This document shows, in pieces, positions 30,509-39,088 of a stretch of 41,526 nt of DNA. How positions within the stretch are numbered: position 1 is the stretch's first letter; each line of letters begins with the position of its first letter. A model generated the notes under the pieces. That model was not told the DNA's origin. It made no database searches and was given only the letters and a program-made list of their open reading frames with translations. The stretch spans positions 1-41,526 of the forward strand of contig JAFSUG010000019.1 of assembly GCA_017445385.1 (NCBI GenBank). The letters run 5' to 3'. The translations under genes were made by a program, and so were the position numbers. Origin of the DNA: Oscillospiraceae bacterium. GTDB taxonomy: Bacteria > Bacillota > Clostridia > Oscillospirales > Oscillospiraceae.

Positions 30509-31468
30509 TCAACTTGCACAAATTTCCTCTTGGTTTTTAGATTTTTTGCACAAATCTTTTGCGTGGTAGGTTAAACCCTCCGGGTAGAAGAAACGCAGCT
30601 TCTCCGGCGCAACGGAAAAGGTTACGCTTGTTGCCGAAAGGATCTCTCCGTCCACGTTCATGCAAAACGGTTTTTCGCTGCGAACCGTAACGGAATCGGT
30701 GCGGCTGTGGGTCATCAGCTCGGGCATTTCGCTGTATTTTCCCTGCTTGTATGCGCCGATCACGGTTGCCGCCTTCAAAATGCCAACGCCTTTTACAAGC
30801 AGAACGTCCAGCAAACCGTCGTCCGGCTCCGCTTCGGGAACGGGCTGGTAGCCGCCGCCGTAGAATCTGCCGCTGCAGATTGCAAGCAGCGTCTGATCGC
30901 CGCGGATGAGGCGGCTGTTCAGCTCGATTTCAAGCGGCTGCGTCAGCCCCTTGAATAAATGCATCACCATCGAGAGATTATACGCGCCCGAGCCCGTTAC
31001 GCCGGGCAGCCGTTTCAGCTTCGGCGCGTCCGCCGCGATCCGCGCGTCTACGCCTACCGAGCAGATGTTCACGCCGTAGGTCAGATCGCCGACCTTGATC
31101 AGATCCAGCTCGGCTTCCGGTCCGCTGCAAAGCCGTTTTAGATCGGAAAATGCCGAGGGATCGGAAAAAATACGGATGAAATCGTTGCCGCTGCCGCCGG
31201 GAAAACTCGTAACGGCAACGTTCTTCGCGCCGACAACGCCGCGGATCACTTCGTTGAGCGTGCCGTCGCCGCCGCAGGCGTAGATGCGGCAATCCTCGCC
31301 GGATTCCGCCGCGCGGCGCGCAATCTCGGTGCAGTTGCCTTTATAGGCGGAAACTTCTACCGCATAGTCTAATCCGTTTTCGCGGCAAAAAGCATCGAAT
31401 TTTGCGCGGAATTCCTCCGATTGGTCGCGTTTACCGGCTGCCGGGTTGATGATGAATAGATGCTTCAT
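30509..31468 (-). CDS. Diacylglycerol/lipid kinase family protein (YegS/BmrU-like)
   Basis: 319 aa. The N-terminus KHLFIINPAAGKRD and the GGDGTLNEVIRGV motif are signature nucleotide-binding features; SFPGGSGNDFIR and the C-terminal DGE-type segment MNVDGEILSA also fit. It phosphorylates diacylglycerol or a related lipid at the membrane. The start overlaps the upstream methyltransferase stop (ATGA at 31465-31468), and AGGTGAGG is in the end of that gene. Confidence 0.9.
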   Translation of the reverse strand: MKHLFIINPAAGKRDQSEEFRAKFDAFCRENGLDYAVEVSAYKGNCTEIARRAAESGEDCRIYACGGDGTLNEVIRGVVGAKNVAVTSFPGGSGNDFIRIFSDPSAFSDLKRLCSGPEAELDLIKVGDLTYGVNICSVGVDARIAADAPKLKRLPGVTGSGAYNLSMVMHLFKGLTQPLEIELNSRLIRGDQTLLAICSGRFYGGGYQPVPEAEPDDGLLDVLLVKGVGILKAATVIGAYKQGKYSEMPELMTHSRTDSVTVRSEKPFCMNVDGEILSATSVTFSVAPEKLRFFYPEGLTYHAKDLCKKSKNQEEICAS

Positions 31469-32589
31469 TTCCTCACCTGCTCGTATAGATATAGGTTGCA
31501 CTGCAGTCTGCCGTTATAGAGCTTGCGCTTTTTATCGGCTCTCGCGCCGAAGAAGTATTCAAATTCCGGATCGGAGGAGATGAGGCATTTTTTCCATCCG
31601 CCGGCGTTCTTCCAGTGACCGCCGAGCGCGCGGTAGAGCGCCTGCGCCTGCGCGTGTTCGCCCATGCGCTCGCCGTAGGGCGGATTGCAGACGATCGTGC
31701 CATCTTGCGCAGGGAACGACGCCTTCACAGCATCGAGCTGCCGAAATTCGATCAGATCGGAAACACCTGCTTTTTTCGCGTTTGCCGCGGCGATGGAGAG
31801 CGTCTGCCCGTCAATATCGCTGCCGAGAATGTGATAATCGCCGGAAAATTCGCGGCTGATTGCGGCGGCGCGCTCCGCCTGCCAGACTGCCGGGTCGAAG
31901 CAGCTCCATTTTTCCGCGCCGAACGTGCGGCGCAGACCGGGCGCGCGATTTTTTGCAATCAGCGCGGCTTCAATTGCAATTGTGCCGCTGCCGCAGAACG
32001 GGTCCCAAAAGAAGGATTTTCCGCGGTATTTCGCAAGCTCCACCATTGCCGCCGCCATCGTTTCGTGCAGCGGCGCCTCGTTGCCAACCGCGCGGTAGCC
32101 GCGCTTGTGCAGGCTCACGCCGGAGGTATCGAGAAAAACCTCGCAGGTATCTTTCAGAATCGAAAAGCGGAGCTGATAAACCGCGCCTGTTTCGGGCAGC
32201 CAGCTTAGGCCGTACTTTGCGCCGAGCCGATCCACCGCCGCTTTTTTCACGATGGACTGGCAGTCCGGCACGCTACGGAGCGTGCTGGAAAGGCTGTAGC
32301 CCTTTACCGGGAACTGACCGTCCTTCGGGATAAAGCGCTCCAATTCGATCGCTTTCACGCCTTGGTATAAATCTTCAAAGGACTTTGCCTCAAACCGCGC
32401 AAGCAGGATCATAACGCGCTCCGCCATGCGCAGGCAGAGATTCGCTTTTGCCATCGTGTCCGCGCCGCCGGTAAAAAATACGCGGCGGTCTTCCACGCGC
32501 ACGTCTGAAAAGCCGAGCCGCCGCGCTTCCGTGCCCACAAGACCTTCCAATCCGAACAGGCACGGCGCGCAAAATGTGAATTGTTCCAT
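31465..32589 (-). CDS. THUMP-domain class I RNA methyltransferase (RlmL/YpsC-like)
   Basis: 374 aa. A THUMP domain occupies about residues 40-160, and a Rossmann methyltransferase follows with SAM motif FWDPFCGSGTIAIEAAL and catalytic IVCNPPYGERMG (NPPY), typical of N2-guanine methylation of rRNA. Homologues modify 23S rRNA. The ATG at 32589 follows GGGAG; the TTG 12 bases earlier is less likely. Confidence 0.93.
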   Translation of the reverse strand: MEQFTFCAPCLFGLEGLVGTEARRLGFSDVRVEDRRVFFTGGADTMAKANLCLRMAERVMILLARFEAKSFEDLYQGVKAIELERFIPKDGQFPVKGYSLSSTLRSVPDCQSIVKKAAVDRLGAKYGLSWLPETGAVYQLRFSILKDTCEVFLDTSGVSLHKRGYRAVGNEAPLHETMAAAMVELAKYRGKSFFWDPFCGSGTIAIEAALIAKNRAPGLRRTFGAEKWSCFDPAVWQAERAAAISREFSGDYHILGSDIDGQTLSIAAANAKKAGVSDLIEFRQLDAVKASFPAQDGTIVCNPPYGERMGEHAQAQALYRALGGHWKNAGGWKKCLISSDPEFEYFFGARADKKRKLYNGRLQCNLYLYEQVRK

Positions 32590-32660
32590 AGTAACTCCCA
32601 AAATCGTTATTTCCAGGCATCATTATATCATGCGGAGCGGAAAAAGCAAGGCGGCGTTTG

Positions 32661-32690
32661 TTGCAAAGAACGGCAAGAATATGGTATACT
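32661..32690 (+). promoter_or_regulatory. Promoter for the NfeD-SPFH pair
   Basis: TTGCAA (32661-32666), 18-base spacer, TATACT (32685-32690), 27 bases before the start codon. Confidence 0.65.
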
Positions 32691-32716
32691 AATATTACGT
32701 TAAAGGAGGGAGCAAC

Positions 32717-33157
32717 ATGGATGGCGCATCTCTGTTTTGGGCGGCTGCCGTAATCGTGTTTGTGATTGCCGAGGCGGCAACGGCTGCGCTCGTATCGCTC
32801 TGGTTTATCGGCGGCTCCGCCGCGGCGCTGATTGCCGCGCTGCTCGGCGCGCCGATCTGGGTGCAGGTCGTGCTGTTTTTCGCAGTGTCGGGCTTGCTGC
32901 TTGCGCTCCTGCGCCCGCTTGCAAAGCGCAACGCCGGTCAGCGCGTGGCTACAAATGCCGACCGTGTTATCGGCGCAAGCGCGATCGTCACCGAAACGAT
33001 TGACGATCTGCAAGGCACCGGCGCTGTAAAAATCGACGGCAAGGAGTGGTCGGCAAGAAGCTGTGACGGCGCAATCATCGAAGTCGGCAGCGTCGTTAGG
33101 ATCGACCGCATCGAAGGCGTCAAAGTGTTTGTTAAAAAGGAGGAGGTTTCCCAATGA
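32717..33157 (+). CDS. NfeD-family membrane protein
   Basis: 146 aa. Two to three membrane segments occupy residues 5-70, followed by a soluble OB-fold domain from about 80 (GASAIVTETIDDLQGTGAVKIDGKEWSAR shortened here to its GASAIVTETI start). Short NfeD proteins partner with SPFH/stomatin proteins in membrane microdomains. GGAGGGA precedes the ATG, and the gene overlaps the SPFH gene by ATGA. Confidence 0.9.
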   Translation: MDGASLFWAAAVIVFVIAEAATAALVSLWFIGGSAAALIAALLGAPIWVQVVLFFAVSGLLLALLRPLAKRNAGQRVATNADRVIGASAIVTETIDDLQGTGAVKIDGKEWSARSCDGAIIEVGSVVRIDRIEGVKVFVKKEEVSQ

Positions 33158-34035
33158 TTCTTTTGATTGCAATTCTCATTCTCGCGTTTTTGATCATCAT
33201 CTGCAATCTGCATATCGTGCAGCAGTCGCGCGCTTACGTTGTTGAGCGCATGGGCGCGTTCCGCACCGTCTGGGGCGTGGGCATCCATTTCAAGATGCCG
33301 TTTATCGAGCGCATTGCGAAAAAGGTCAGCCTGAAAGAGCAGGTGCTCGATTATCCGCCGCAGCCCGTTATCACGAAGGATAACGTCACAATGCAGATCG
33401 ATACGGTCGTCTATTTTCAGATCACCGATCCGAAGCTCTATACCTACGGCGTGGAATATCCGATGGTCGCCATGGAAACGCTTACGGCAACCACGCTGCG
33501 TAACATTATCGGCGATCTCGAGCTCGACCAGACGCTTACGAGCCGCGACGTGATCAATACGAAAATGCGCGCGATCCTCGATGAGGTCACCGACCCCTGG
33601 GGCATCAAGGTCAACCGCGTGGAGCTGAAAAACATTCTGCCGCCGCAGGATATTCAGAACTCCATGGAAAAGCAGATGAAGGCGGAGCGTGACCGCCGCC
33701 AGGCAATCTTGCAGGCGGAGGGCACGAAGCGCTCGCAGATCCTCGTAGCCGAAGGCGAAAAGGAAGCTGCGATTCTGAAAGCGGACGCCGAAAAGCAGTC
33801 GGCAATCCTCCGCGCAGAGGGCGAAGCGCAGGCGATCATGGAAGTGCAGAAAGCGCTTGCCGAATCGGTGCGGCTGCTCAACGAGGCCTGCCCGAACGAT
33901 CAGGTCATCAAGCTCAAGGCGCTTGAAGCGCTGCAAAAGGTTGCGGACGGCCAGGCAACGAAGATCATCATTCCGTCCGAACTGCAGGGCCTCGCCGGCC
34001 TTGCCGCTTCCGCAAAGGAATTTCTGAAGGATTAA
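33154..34035 (+). CDS. SPFH/band 7 (slipin-like, QmcA-type) membrane protein
   Basis: 293 aa. One N-terminal membrane segment (residues 1-20), then a band 7 domain with YVVERMGAFRTVWGVG and VTMQIDTVVYFQITDP, and a long coiled coil rich in Ala and Glu (about 170-230, KQMKAERDRRQAILQAEG). It forms oligomeric membrane platforms; exact function is unclear. It is the downstream partner of NfeD and ends in a terminator. Confidence 0.92.
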   Translation: MILLIAILILAFLIIICNLHIVQQSRAYVVERMGAFRTVWGVGIHFKMPFIERIAKKVSLKEQVLDYPPQPVITKDNVTMQIDTVVYFQITDPKLYTYGVEYPMVAMETLTATTLRNIIGDLELDQTLTSRDVINTKMRAILDEVTDPWGIKVNRVELKNILPPQDIQNSMEKQMKAERDRRQAILQAEGTKRSQILVAEGEKEAAILKADAEKQSAILRAEGEAQAIMEVQKALAESVRLLNEACPNDQVIKLKALEALQKVADGQATKIIIPSELQGLAGLAASAKEFLKD

Positions 34036-34042
34036 ACCGGAA

Positions 34043-34087
34043 AAAAAGCAGCGCCGTTTTCCATGTAGGAATACGGCGCTGCTTTTT
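34043..34087. terminator. Bidirectional terminator between the SPFH gene and typA
   Basis: A 15-base perfect stem (34043-34057 / 34073-34087), with A and T runs at the ends and converging genes on both sides. Confidence 0.88.
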
Positions 34088-34097
34088 CCTTTTATCG

Positions 34098-35915
34098 TTA
34101 TTTATTTCCCTTGAGCGCTTTCATGCGGTCGGCGTGGTCAAGGATGCGCTTGCGGATGCGCAGGTTTTTCGGCGTGACTTCCAGCAGCTCATCGTCCGCC
34201 AGATATTCAAGGCACTGCTCCAGGCTCATCTGCCGCGGCGGCGTGAGCCGCAGCGCCTCATCCGAGCCGGAGGCGCGGGTGTTCGTCAGCTGTTTCTTCT
34301 TGCAGACGTTTACGGACATATCCTCATTCCGGCTGCACGTGCCGACGACCATGCCGGCATAGACGGGCGTGCCTGCGCCGATGAAGAGCTGACCGCGCTC
34401 CTGCGCGTTGAAAAGACCGTAGGTCACGGCGTCGCCCGTTTCAAACGCAACGAGCGAACCCACCTGGCGGCGTTCGATTTCGCCCTTCTGCGGCGCGTAG
34501 GAATCGAGGCGCGATGCCATAATGCCTTCGCCGCGCGTATCGGTTAAAAATTCGTTGCGATAGCCGAAAAGACCGCGCGAGGGAACGAGGAACTCCAGCC
34601 GCATGCGGCTGCCAACCGGCGTCATGGAAACAAGGTCGCCCTTGCGCTGGCTGATCTTATCGATCACGGAGCCAACGGATGCTTCCGGCACGTCGGCAAC
34701 CATGCGCTCGATCGGCTCGCACTTAACGCCGTCGATCACCTGCGTGAGGACGCGCGGCGTGGAAACCTGGAACTCATAGCCCTCGCGGCGCATCGTTTCA
34801 ATGAGAATGGAAAGGTGCATTTCGCCGCGGCCTGCAACGTTGAAGGAATCCGTGCCCTGCTCGCGCACGCGGAGGGAAACGTCCTTCAGCAGCTCGCGGT
34901 CGAGCCGGTCGCGCAGGTTGCGCGAGGTCACGTATTTGCCCTCTTTGCCGGCAAACGGCGAATCGTTTACGGAGAAGGTCATTTCGAGCGTCGGCTCGGA
35001 AATCTTCACGAACGGCAGCGCCTCCGGCGTATCGGGCGCGCAGATCGTGCGGCCGATTGTGATGTCAGAGATGCCGGAGAAGGCGACGATTTCGCCTGCG
35101 GAAGCCGATTCGATGGGGCTTCTGCCGAGGCCCGTGAATTCGTACAGCGCAACGACTTTGGCCTTTTCCTGCAGCGCGGGATCGTGATAGTCCGTTACGA
35201 GGACTTCCTGGTTCTGGTGGATCGTGCCGCGCTCAATGCGGCCGATTGCGATTCTGCCGACGAACTCATTATAATCAATCGAGGAAACCAGCACCTGCAG
35301 CGGTCCGTTTTCATCGCCCTTTGGCGGATCGATGTAGTTGACGATCGTTTCAAACAGCGGAATGAGATCCGTGCCTTTTTCGTTCGGGGAGTAAGAGGAG
35401 ATGCCCTCGCGCGCCGAGCAGAAGATCGTGGGGGAGTCGAACTGCTCCTGCGTTGCGTCAAGGTCGAGCAGCAGCTCCAAAACCTCTTCCATCACTTCGT
35501 CGATGCGCGCGTCGGGGCGGTCGATCTTATTGACGACAACGATGACCTTGTGCCCGAGCTCCAGTGCCTTTTGCAGAACGAAGCGTGTCTGCGGCATGGG
35601 ACCTTCGGCAGCGTCAACCAGCAGCAGAACGCCGTCAACCATCTTGAGGATGCGCTCTACCTCGCCGGAGAAGTCGGCGTGTCCCGGGGTGTCAACGATG
35701 TTGATTTTCGTATTCTTATAATGTACCGCGGTGTTTTTCGCAAGGATCGTGATGCCGCGCTCGCGCTCGAGGTCGCCCGAATCCATAACGCGCTCCACAA
35801 CCGCCTGGTTTTCGCGGTAAACGCCGCCCTGCTTCAGCATCTGATCCACGAGCGTTGTTTTGCCGTGGTCAACGTGGGCGATGATCGCAATGTTGCGAAT
35901 GTTCTCCTGTGCCAT
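34098..35915 (-). CDS. typA: Translational GTPase TypA/BipA
   Basis: 605 aa. P-loop AHVDHGKT at residues 13-20, switch II DTPGHADF, NKID in VVVNKIDRPDA, then EF-G-like domains III and V and the TypA-specific C-terminal domain. It binds ribosomes and assists 50S assembly, especially under stress. The start MAQENIRN follows AAAGGGGC; the longer reading has a non-family extension. Confidence 0.97.
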   Translation of the reverse strand: MAQENIRNIAIIAHVDHGKTTLVDQMLKQGGVYRENQAVVERVMDSGDLERERGITILAKNTAVHYKNTKINIVDTPGHADFSGEVERILKMVDGVLLLVDAAEGPMPQTRFVLQKALELGHKVIVVVNKIDRPDARIDEVMEEVLELLLDLDATQEQFDSPTIFCSAREGISSYSPNEKGTDLIPLFETIVNYIDPPKGDENGPLQVLVSSIDYNEFVGRIAIGRIERGTIHQNQEVLVTDYHDPALQEKAKVVALYEFTGLGRSPIESASAGEIVAFSGISDITIGRTICAPDTPEALPFVKISEPTLEMTFSVNDSPFAGKEGKYVTSRNLRDRLDRELLKDVSLRVREQGTDSFNVAGRGEMHLSILIETMRREGYEFQVSTPRVLTQVIDGVKCEPIERMVADVPEASVGSVIDKISQRKGDLVSMTPVGSRMRLEFLVPSRGLFGYRNEFLTDTRGEGIMASRLDSYAPQKGEIERRQVGSLVAFETGDAVTYGLFNAQERGQLFIGAGTPVYAGMVVGTCSRNEDMSVNVCKKKQLTNTRASGSDEALRLTPPRQMSLEQCLEYLADDELLEVTPKNLRIRKRILDHADRMKALKGNK

Positions 35916-35956
35916 ATTGGTGCCCCTTTCGTGGGATTTGTCATTTACAAGCACAT

Positions 35957-35985
35957 ATTCTACCACGCGCGATATAAAATTACAA
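35957..35985 (-). promoter_or_regulatory. Promoter for typA
   Basis: On the minus strand TTGTAA (35980-35985), 17-base spacer, TAGAAT (35957-35962), 42 bases before the start. Confidence 0.7.
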
Positions 35986-36014
35986 CTTTTTTCTGCATCG
36001 CAAAAAAGAAAAAG

Positions 36015-36043
36015 TTGACATGCCTTTTTCTCTCTGATATAAT
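36015..36043 (+). promoter_or_regulatory. Consensus promoter for rpmH-rnpA-yidD-yidC-khpB
   Basis: TTGACA (36015-36020), 17-base spacer, TATAAT (36038-36043): a perfect sigma-A consensus, back to back with the typA promoter. Confidence 0.88.
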
Positions 36044-36132
36044 GTTCGGGCGCAGCTGTAGTCTGCGCCGAGATTCACTCGCTGCGGCCGCGTAAGCGGC
36101 TGTTGAGCATAATTTACAGGAGGTGTACCACC

Positions 36133-36273
36133 ATGGCAACTGTCCGTACCTACCAGCCCAAGAAGCGTCATCGCTCGAAAGTGCACGGCTTCCGCAGCCG
36201 CATGGCAACGTCCAACGGCCGCAAGGTTCTTGCACGCCGCCGCGCAAAAGGCAGAGCAAAACTGTCTGCGTAA
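36133..36273 (+). CDS. rpmH: Large-subunit ribosomal protein bL34
   Basis: 46 aa, very basic. [20 protein letters not shown] with [20 protein letters not shown] is diagnostic of bL34. AGGAGGTG lies 8 bases before the ATG. It heads the conserved rpmH-rnpA-yidD-yidC-jag cluster. The usual dnaA divergent neighbour is replaced by typA. Confidence 0.97.
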   Translation: MATVRTYQPKKRHRSKVHGFRSRMATSNGRKVLARRRAKGRAKLSA

Positions 36274-36311
36274 GTGAATTGTGCCCGCAAACATACCGCT
36301 CGTTTTGAGTT

Positions 36312-36352
36312 TGGGTGAACGGAACGAGATTCTGTTCGCCCACTTCTTTTTC
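36312..36352 (+). terminator. Attenuator-like hairpin between rpmH and rnpA
   Basis: A 9-base stem (36312-36320 / 36334-36342) with one G-U pair, followed by CTTCTTTTTC. It could lower read-through so that more bL34 than RnpA is made. Confidence 0.6.
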
Positions 36353-36378
36353 CCATCCCACGCTGGAGGTGAGGCGCT

Positions 36379-36726
36379 GTGCTGTTTTCCGGTTCGCTGA
36401 AGGAAAATTATCTTTTCCGTCGGCTCTATCGCCGCGGAACGTCTGCCGCAAACGCCTTTTTTGTGATCTATTGCCGCCCGAACGGAACGGCAAAAAACCG
36501 CGTGGGGCTTACGGTCAGCGGAAAGCTGGGCGGCGCTGTTCAGCGCAATCGGCTTCGCCGCCGTCTGCGGGAAATCTATCGCCTGCATGAGCAGGAATTC
36601 TCGTCCGGCTGGGACTTCGTCGTTGTTGCGCGCACGCGCGCGATGACTGCGCCCTATGCCGTATTGGAGCGGGAATACCTTGCCCTTGCGCGCCGATCCG
36701 GGCTTTGCCGAAGCGAGGAAGCCTGA
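36379..36726 (+). CDS. rnpA: Ribonuclease P protein component
   Basis: 115 aa, basic. [29 protein letters not shown] is the RNase P protein signature region, with VVVARTRAM following. It binds the RNase P RNA for tRNA 5' maturation. The start is GTG at 36379 with GGAGGTGAG just upstream; no better ATG lies nearby. Confidence 0.93.
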   Translation: MLFSGSLKENYLFRRLYRRGTSAANAFFVIYCRPNGTAKNRVGLTVSGKLGGAVQRNRLRRRLREIYRLHEQEFSSGWDFVVVARTRAMTAPYAVLEREYLALARRSGLCRSEEA

Positions 36727-36727
36727 A

Positions 36728-36940
36728 ATGCGGCGCGTGCTTTTGGCGATCATTCGCTTTTATCAGGCGCATATTTCGCCGGCTTTGCCGCCGCGCTGCC
36801 GCTATATTCCCACCTGCTCGCAATACGCGGCGGAGGCGATCGAAAAATACGGCGCGGCAAAAGGCGGCTGGCTTGCGCTGAAGCGGTTTTTGCGGTGCCA
36901 CCCGTTCCACAAGGGAGATATCTATGACCCTGTGCCTTAG
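36728..36940 (+). CDS. yidD: Membrane protein insertion efficiency factor YidD
   Basis: 70 aa. The core [32 protein letters not shown] with later [13 protein letters not shown] matches YidD (UPF0161). It assists YidC-dependent insertion. It starts 1 base after the rnpA stop. Confidence 0.95.
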   Translation: MRRVLLAIIRFYQAHISPALPPRCRYIPTCSQYAAEAIEKYGAAKGGWLALKRFLRCHPFHKGDIYDPVP

Positions 36941-36953
36941 GAGGAAATAACCA

Positions 36954-38174
36954 ATGTGGGAAATTATTAAAGTTCCGTTTGGCTATCTGCTCGATTGGCT
37001 TTGCCAGTTTTGCGGCAGCTACGGTCTGGCGCTGATTCTCTTTACGCTCGTGCTCAAGGTCATTTTGCTGCCGATGAGCATGAAGAGCAAAAAAAGCATG
37101 CTGAAAATGTCCCGCCTCGCGCCGCAGCTCAAGCAGCTTGAGATCGAATGCGGCGATGATAAGCAGAAGTATCAGCAGGAAGCGTCCAAGCTCTATAAAT
37201 CGGAAGGCGTCAGTATGTTCGGCGGCTGCTTGTGGTCGTTCGTTCCGCTGCTGATCCTCATTCCGCTGTATGCGGTTATCCGTGAGCCGATCCAGTATAT
37301 GCTGCACTTCTCAAAAGAAAACGCGCAGCAGATCGTGGACGCGATCAACGCCGTGCATCCGCTTGCGAGCAACCAGTATTATCAGCAGCTTGAGGCGGCT
37401 GCGCATCTTTCGCAGTACCGCGATGTGATCGCGGCTGCGCTGCCGGATCTGGATCTGACGAATCTGCGCCAGATCAACTTCCAGTTCCTCGGTCTCGACC
37501 TCAGCCAGGTCCCCAGCTACAAATTCTGGACGTTTGGCGGCGCTGCGCTCGGTTCGCAGATCGCCATGTTCATTCTGCCGCTCATCTCCGCCGCATCGCA
37601 GGTCTTCTCGTCCTGGGTCGGCCAGAAGATGAACAACCGCGTTGTCACCGATGAAAACGGCGAGCGCGATGCAGAAGCGGCAAAAGCCGCAAATCAGAGC
37701 GGCAAAACGATGATGTACATGATGCCGCTGCTGTCGCTGTATTTCTGCTTCATTATGCCGGCAGCCATGTCGATCTACTGGATCGCGCAGGCGCTGCTCG
37801 GTACGCTGCAGGACGTTATCCTCACGAATCATTATCGCAAGATCTATGATGAGGAGGACGAGCTGAAGCAGGCGCGCGCGAAAGCACTTGCCGAGAAGGA
37901 AGCGGAGCGCGAGCGCATCCGCGCCGAGCGCCGCGAGAAATACGGCGAAGAGGGCATTCAGAACCCCAATACGAGCAAGAAAAAACTGAAACAGCAGGCT
38001 GCGGCGGAGCAGAAAGCCGCCGCGGATGCGTATGCGGCTGCGCAGGCCGCCGAGCAGGAGCCGGCTGACGTTTCGGAGGATAAGCATTTCTCCGGCGATC
38101 CCGAGCGTCCGTATTGCCGCGGCAGAGCGTATAAGCCCAACCGCTACGGCCGCAAGGAAGAAAAACAGGAGTAA
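36954..38174 (+). CDS. yidC: Membrane insertase YidC/Oxa1
   Basis: 406 aa. Transmembrane segments lie near residues 22-42, about 82-105, about 205-225 and about 255-285, with LFTLVLKVILLPMSMKS carrying the conserved first segment. A long charged and Ala-rich C-terminal tail (about 310-406) probably contacts ribosomes. It inserts and folds membrane proteins with or without SecYEG. AGGAGG precedes the ATG. Confidence 0.95.
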   Translation: MWEIIKVPFGYLLDWLCQFCGSYGLALILFTLVLKVILLPMSMKSKKSMLKMSRLAPQLKQLEIECGDDKQKYQQEASKLYKSEGVSMFGGCLWSFVPLLILIPLYAVIREPIQYMLHFSKENAQQIVDAINAVHPLASNQYYQQLEAAAHLSQYRDVIAAALPDLDLTNLRQINFQFLGLDLSQVPSYKFWTFGGAALGSQIAMFILPLISAASQVFSSWVGQKMNNRVVTDENGERDAEAAKAANQSGKTMMYMMPLLSLYFCFIMPAAMSIYWIAQALLGTLQDVILTNHYRKIYDEEDELKQARAKALAEKEAERERIRAERREKYGEEGIQNPNTSKKKLKQQAAAEQKAAADAYAAAQAAEQEPADVSEDKHFSGDPERPYCRGRAYKPNRYGRKEEKQE

Positions 38175-38177
38175 TTT

Positions 38178-39035
38178 ATGGAAAAATTTATTATCGTAGA
38201 GGGCAAGACCTACGAGCTGGCGGTTGAAACTGCGCTGGAGCAGCTCCATCTGGACCGCGACAGCGTGTCGGTTGAGATCCTTGAAAAAGAAAAGAGCGGC
38301 TTCCTCGGTATCGGCTCAAAGCCGGCAAAGGTGAAAGTCACCTATGAAGGCCCGGCGGAGAATAACGCGCCTGCGCTGTCTTCCGCATCGCGCAGCAAGC
38401 CGAAGAAGCCGGCTGAAAAGAAACCGGAAAAGAAACCCGAACCGCAGCGCGCACCGGAGAAGAAGCCGGAGATGCATCCGGAGCGTAAGGCGGAAAAGAA
38501 GCCGGCGGCAAAGCAGCCGGAAAAGAAAGCCGCGCCGCGCGACTACGCGCCTGCAGCGCCCGGCTCGATGGAGGAAACGATTGAAACGTTCCTCAAGGGT
38601 CTTCTGGAGCACATGGGCAACGATGCAGTTCCCCACGCATGGAAAGAAGACAGCGAAACGTATCGCGCCGACCTCGTTGGTGATAACCTCGGCGCGCTGA
38701 TCGGCCGCCGCGGCGATACGCTCGATGCCATCCAGCACCTGACGAACTACGTCATCAATCGCGGCGGCAATAAGCGCATCCGCGTCAACGTGGATGCCGA
38801 GGGCTACCGTGCAAAGCGCGAGGACGCGCTGCGCCATCTTGCGCTGAAGGTTGCCGGCAAGGTTACGAAGTACCGCCGCAACATTACGCTCGAACCGATG
38901 AACGCCTATGAGCGCCATGTGATCCATGCCGCGCTGCAGGACGTAGAAAACGTCACAACGTATTCCACCGGCTCCGAGCCGAACCGCCGCGTTGTCGTTG
39001 TCTTCGGCGATACGCAGGACGAAGCGGAAGATTGA
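38178..39035 (+). CDS. khpB: RNA-binding protein KhpB (Jag/EloR)
   Basis: 285 aa. A Jag_N domain (residues 1-55, MEKFIIVEGKTYELAVETAL), a Lys/Pro/Glu-rich linker (about 68-125), a KH domain around LIGRRGDTLDAIQHL, and an R3H domain around EPMNAYERHVIHAAL. It partners with KhpA, whose gene is at 1615. It starts 3 bases after yidC. Confidence 0.95.
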   Translation: MEKFIIVEGKTYELAVETALEQLHLDRDSVSVEILEKEKSGFLGIGSKPAKVKVTYEGPAENNAPALSSASRSKPKKPAEKKPEKKPEPQRAPEKKPEMHPERKAEKKPAAKQPEKKAAPRDYAPAAPGSMEETIETFLKGLLEHMGNDAVPHAWKEDSETYRADLVGDNLGALIGRRGDTLDAIQHLTNYVINRGGNKRIRVNVDAEGYRAKREDALRHLALKVAGKVTKYRRNITLEPMNAYERHVIHAALQDVENVTTYSTGSEPNRRVVVVFGDTQDEAED

Positions 39036-39043
39036 TTCCAATA

Positions 39044-39084
39044 AAAAACAGCTGAGCAAGGGGCGTCCTTGCTCAGCTGTTTTT
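39044..39084. terminator. Terminator after khpB
   Basis: An 18-base perfect stem (39044-39061 / 39067-39084) with a 5-base loop and A/T runs at the ends; trxB converges from the other side. Confidence 0.92.
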
Positions 39085-39088
39085 ATGC

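Noticed and set aside
35916-36132. Possible replication origin near rpmH
   Set aside because: No dnaA gene and no cluster of TTATCCACA-like boxes; the stretch is explained by two divergent promoters and leaders.
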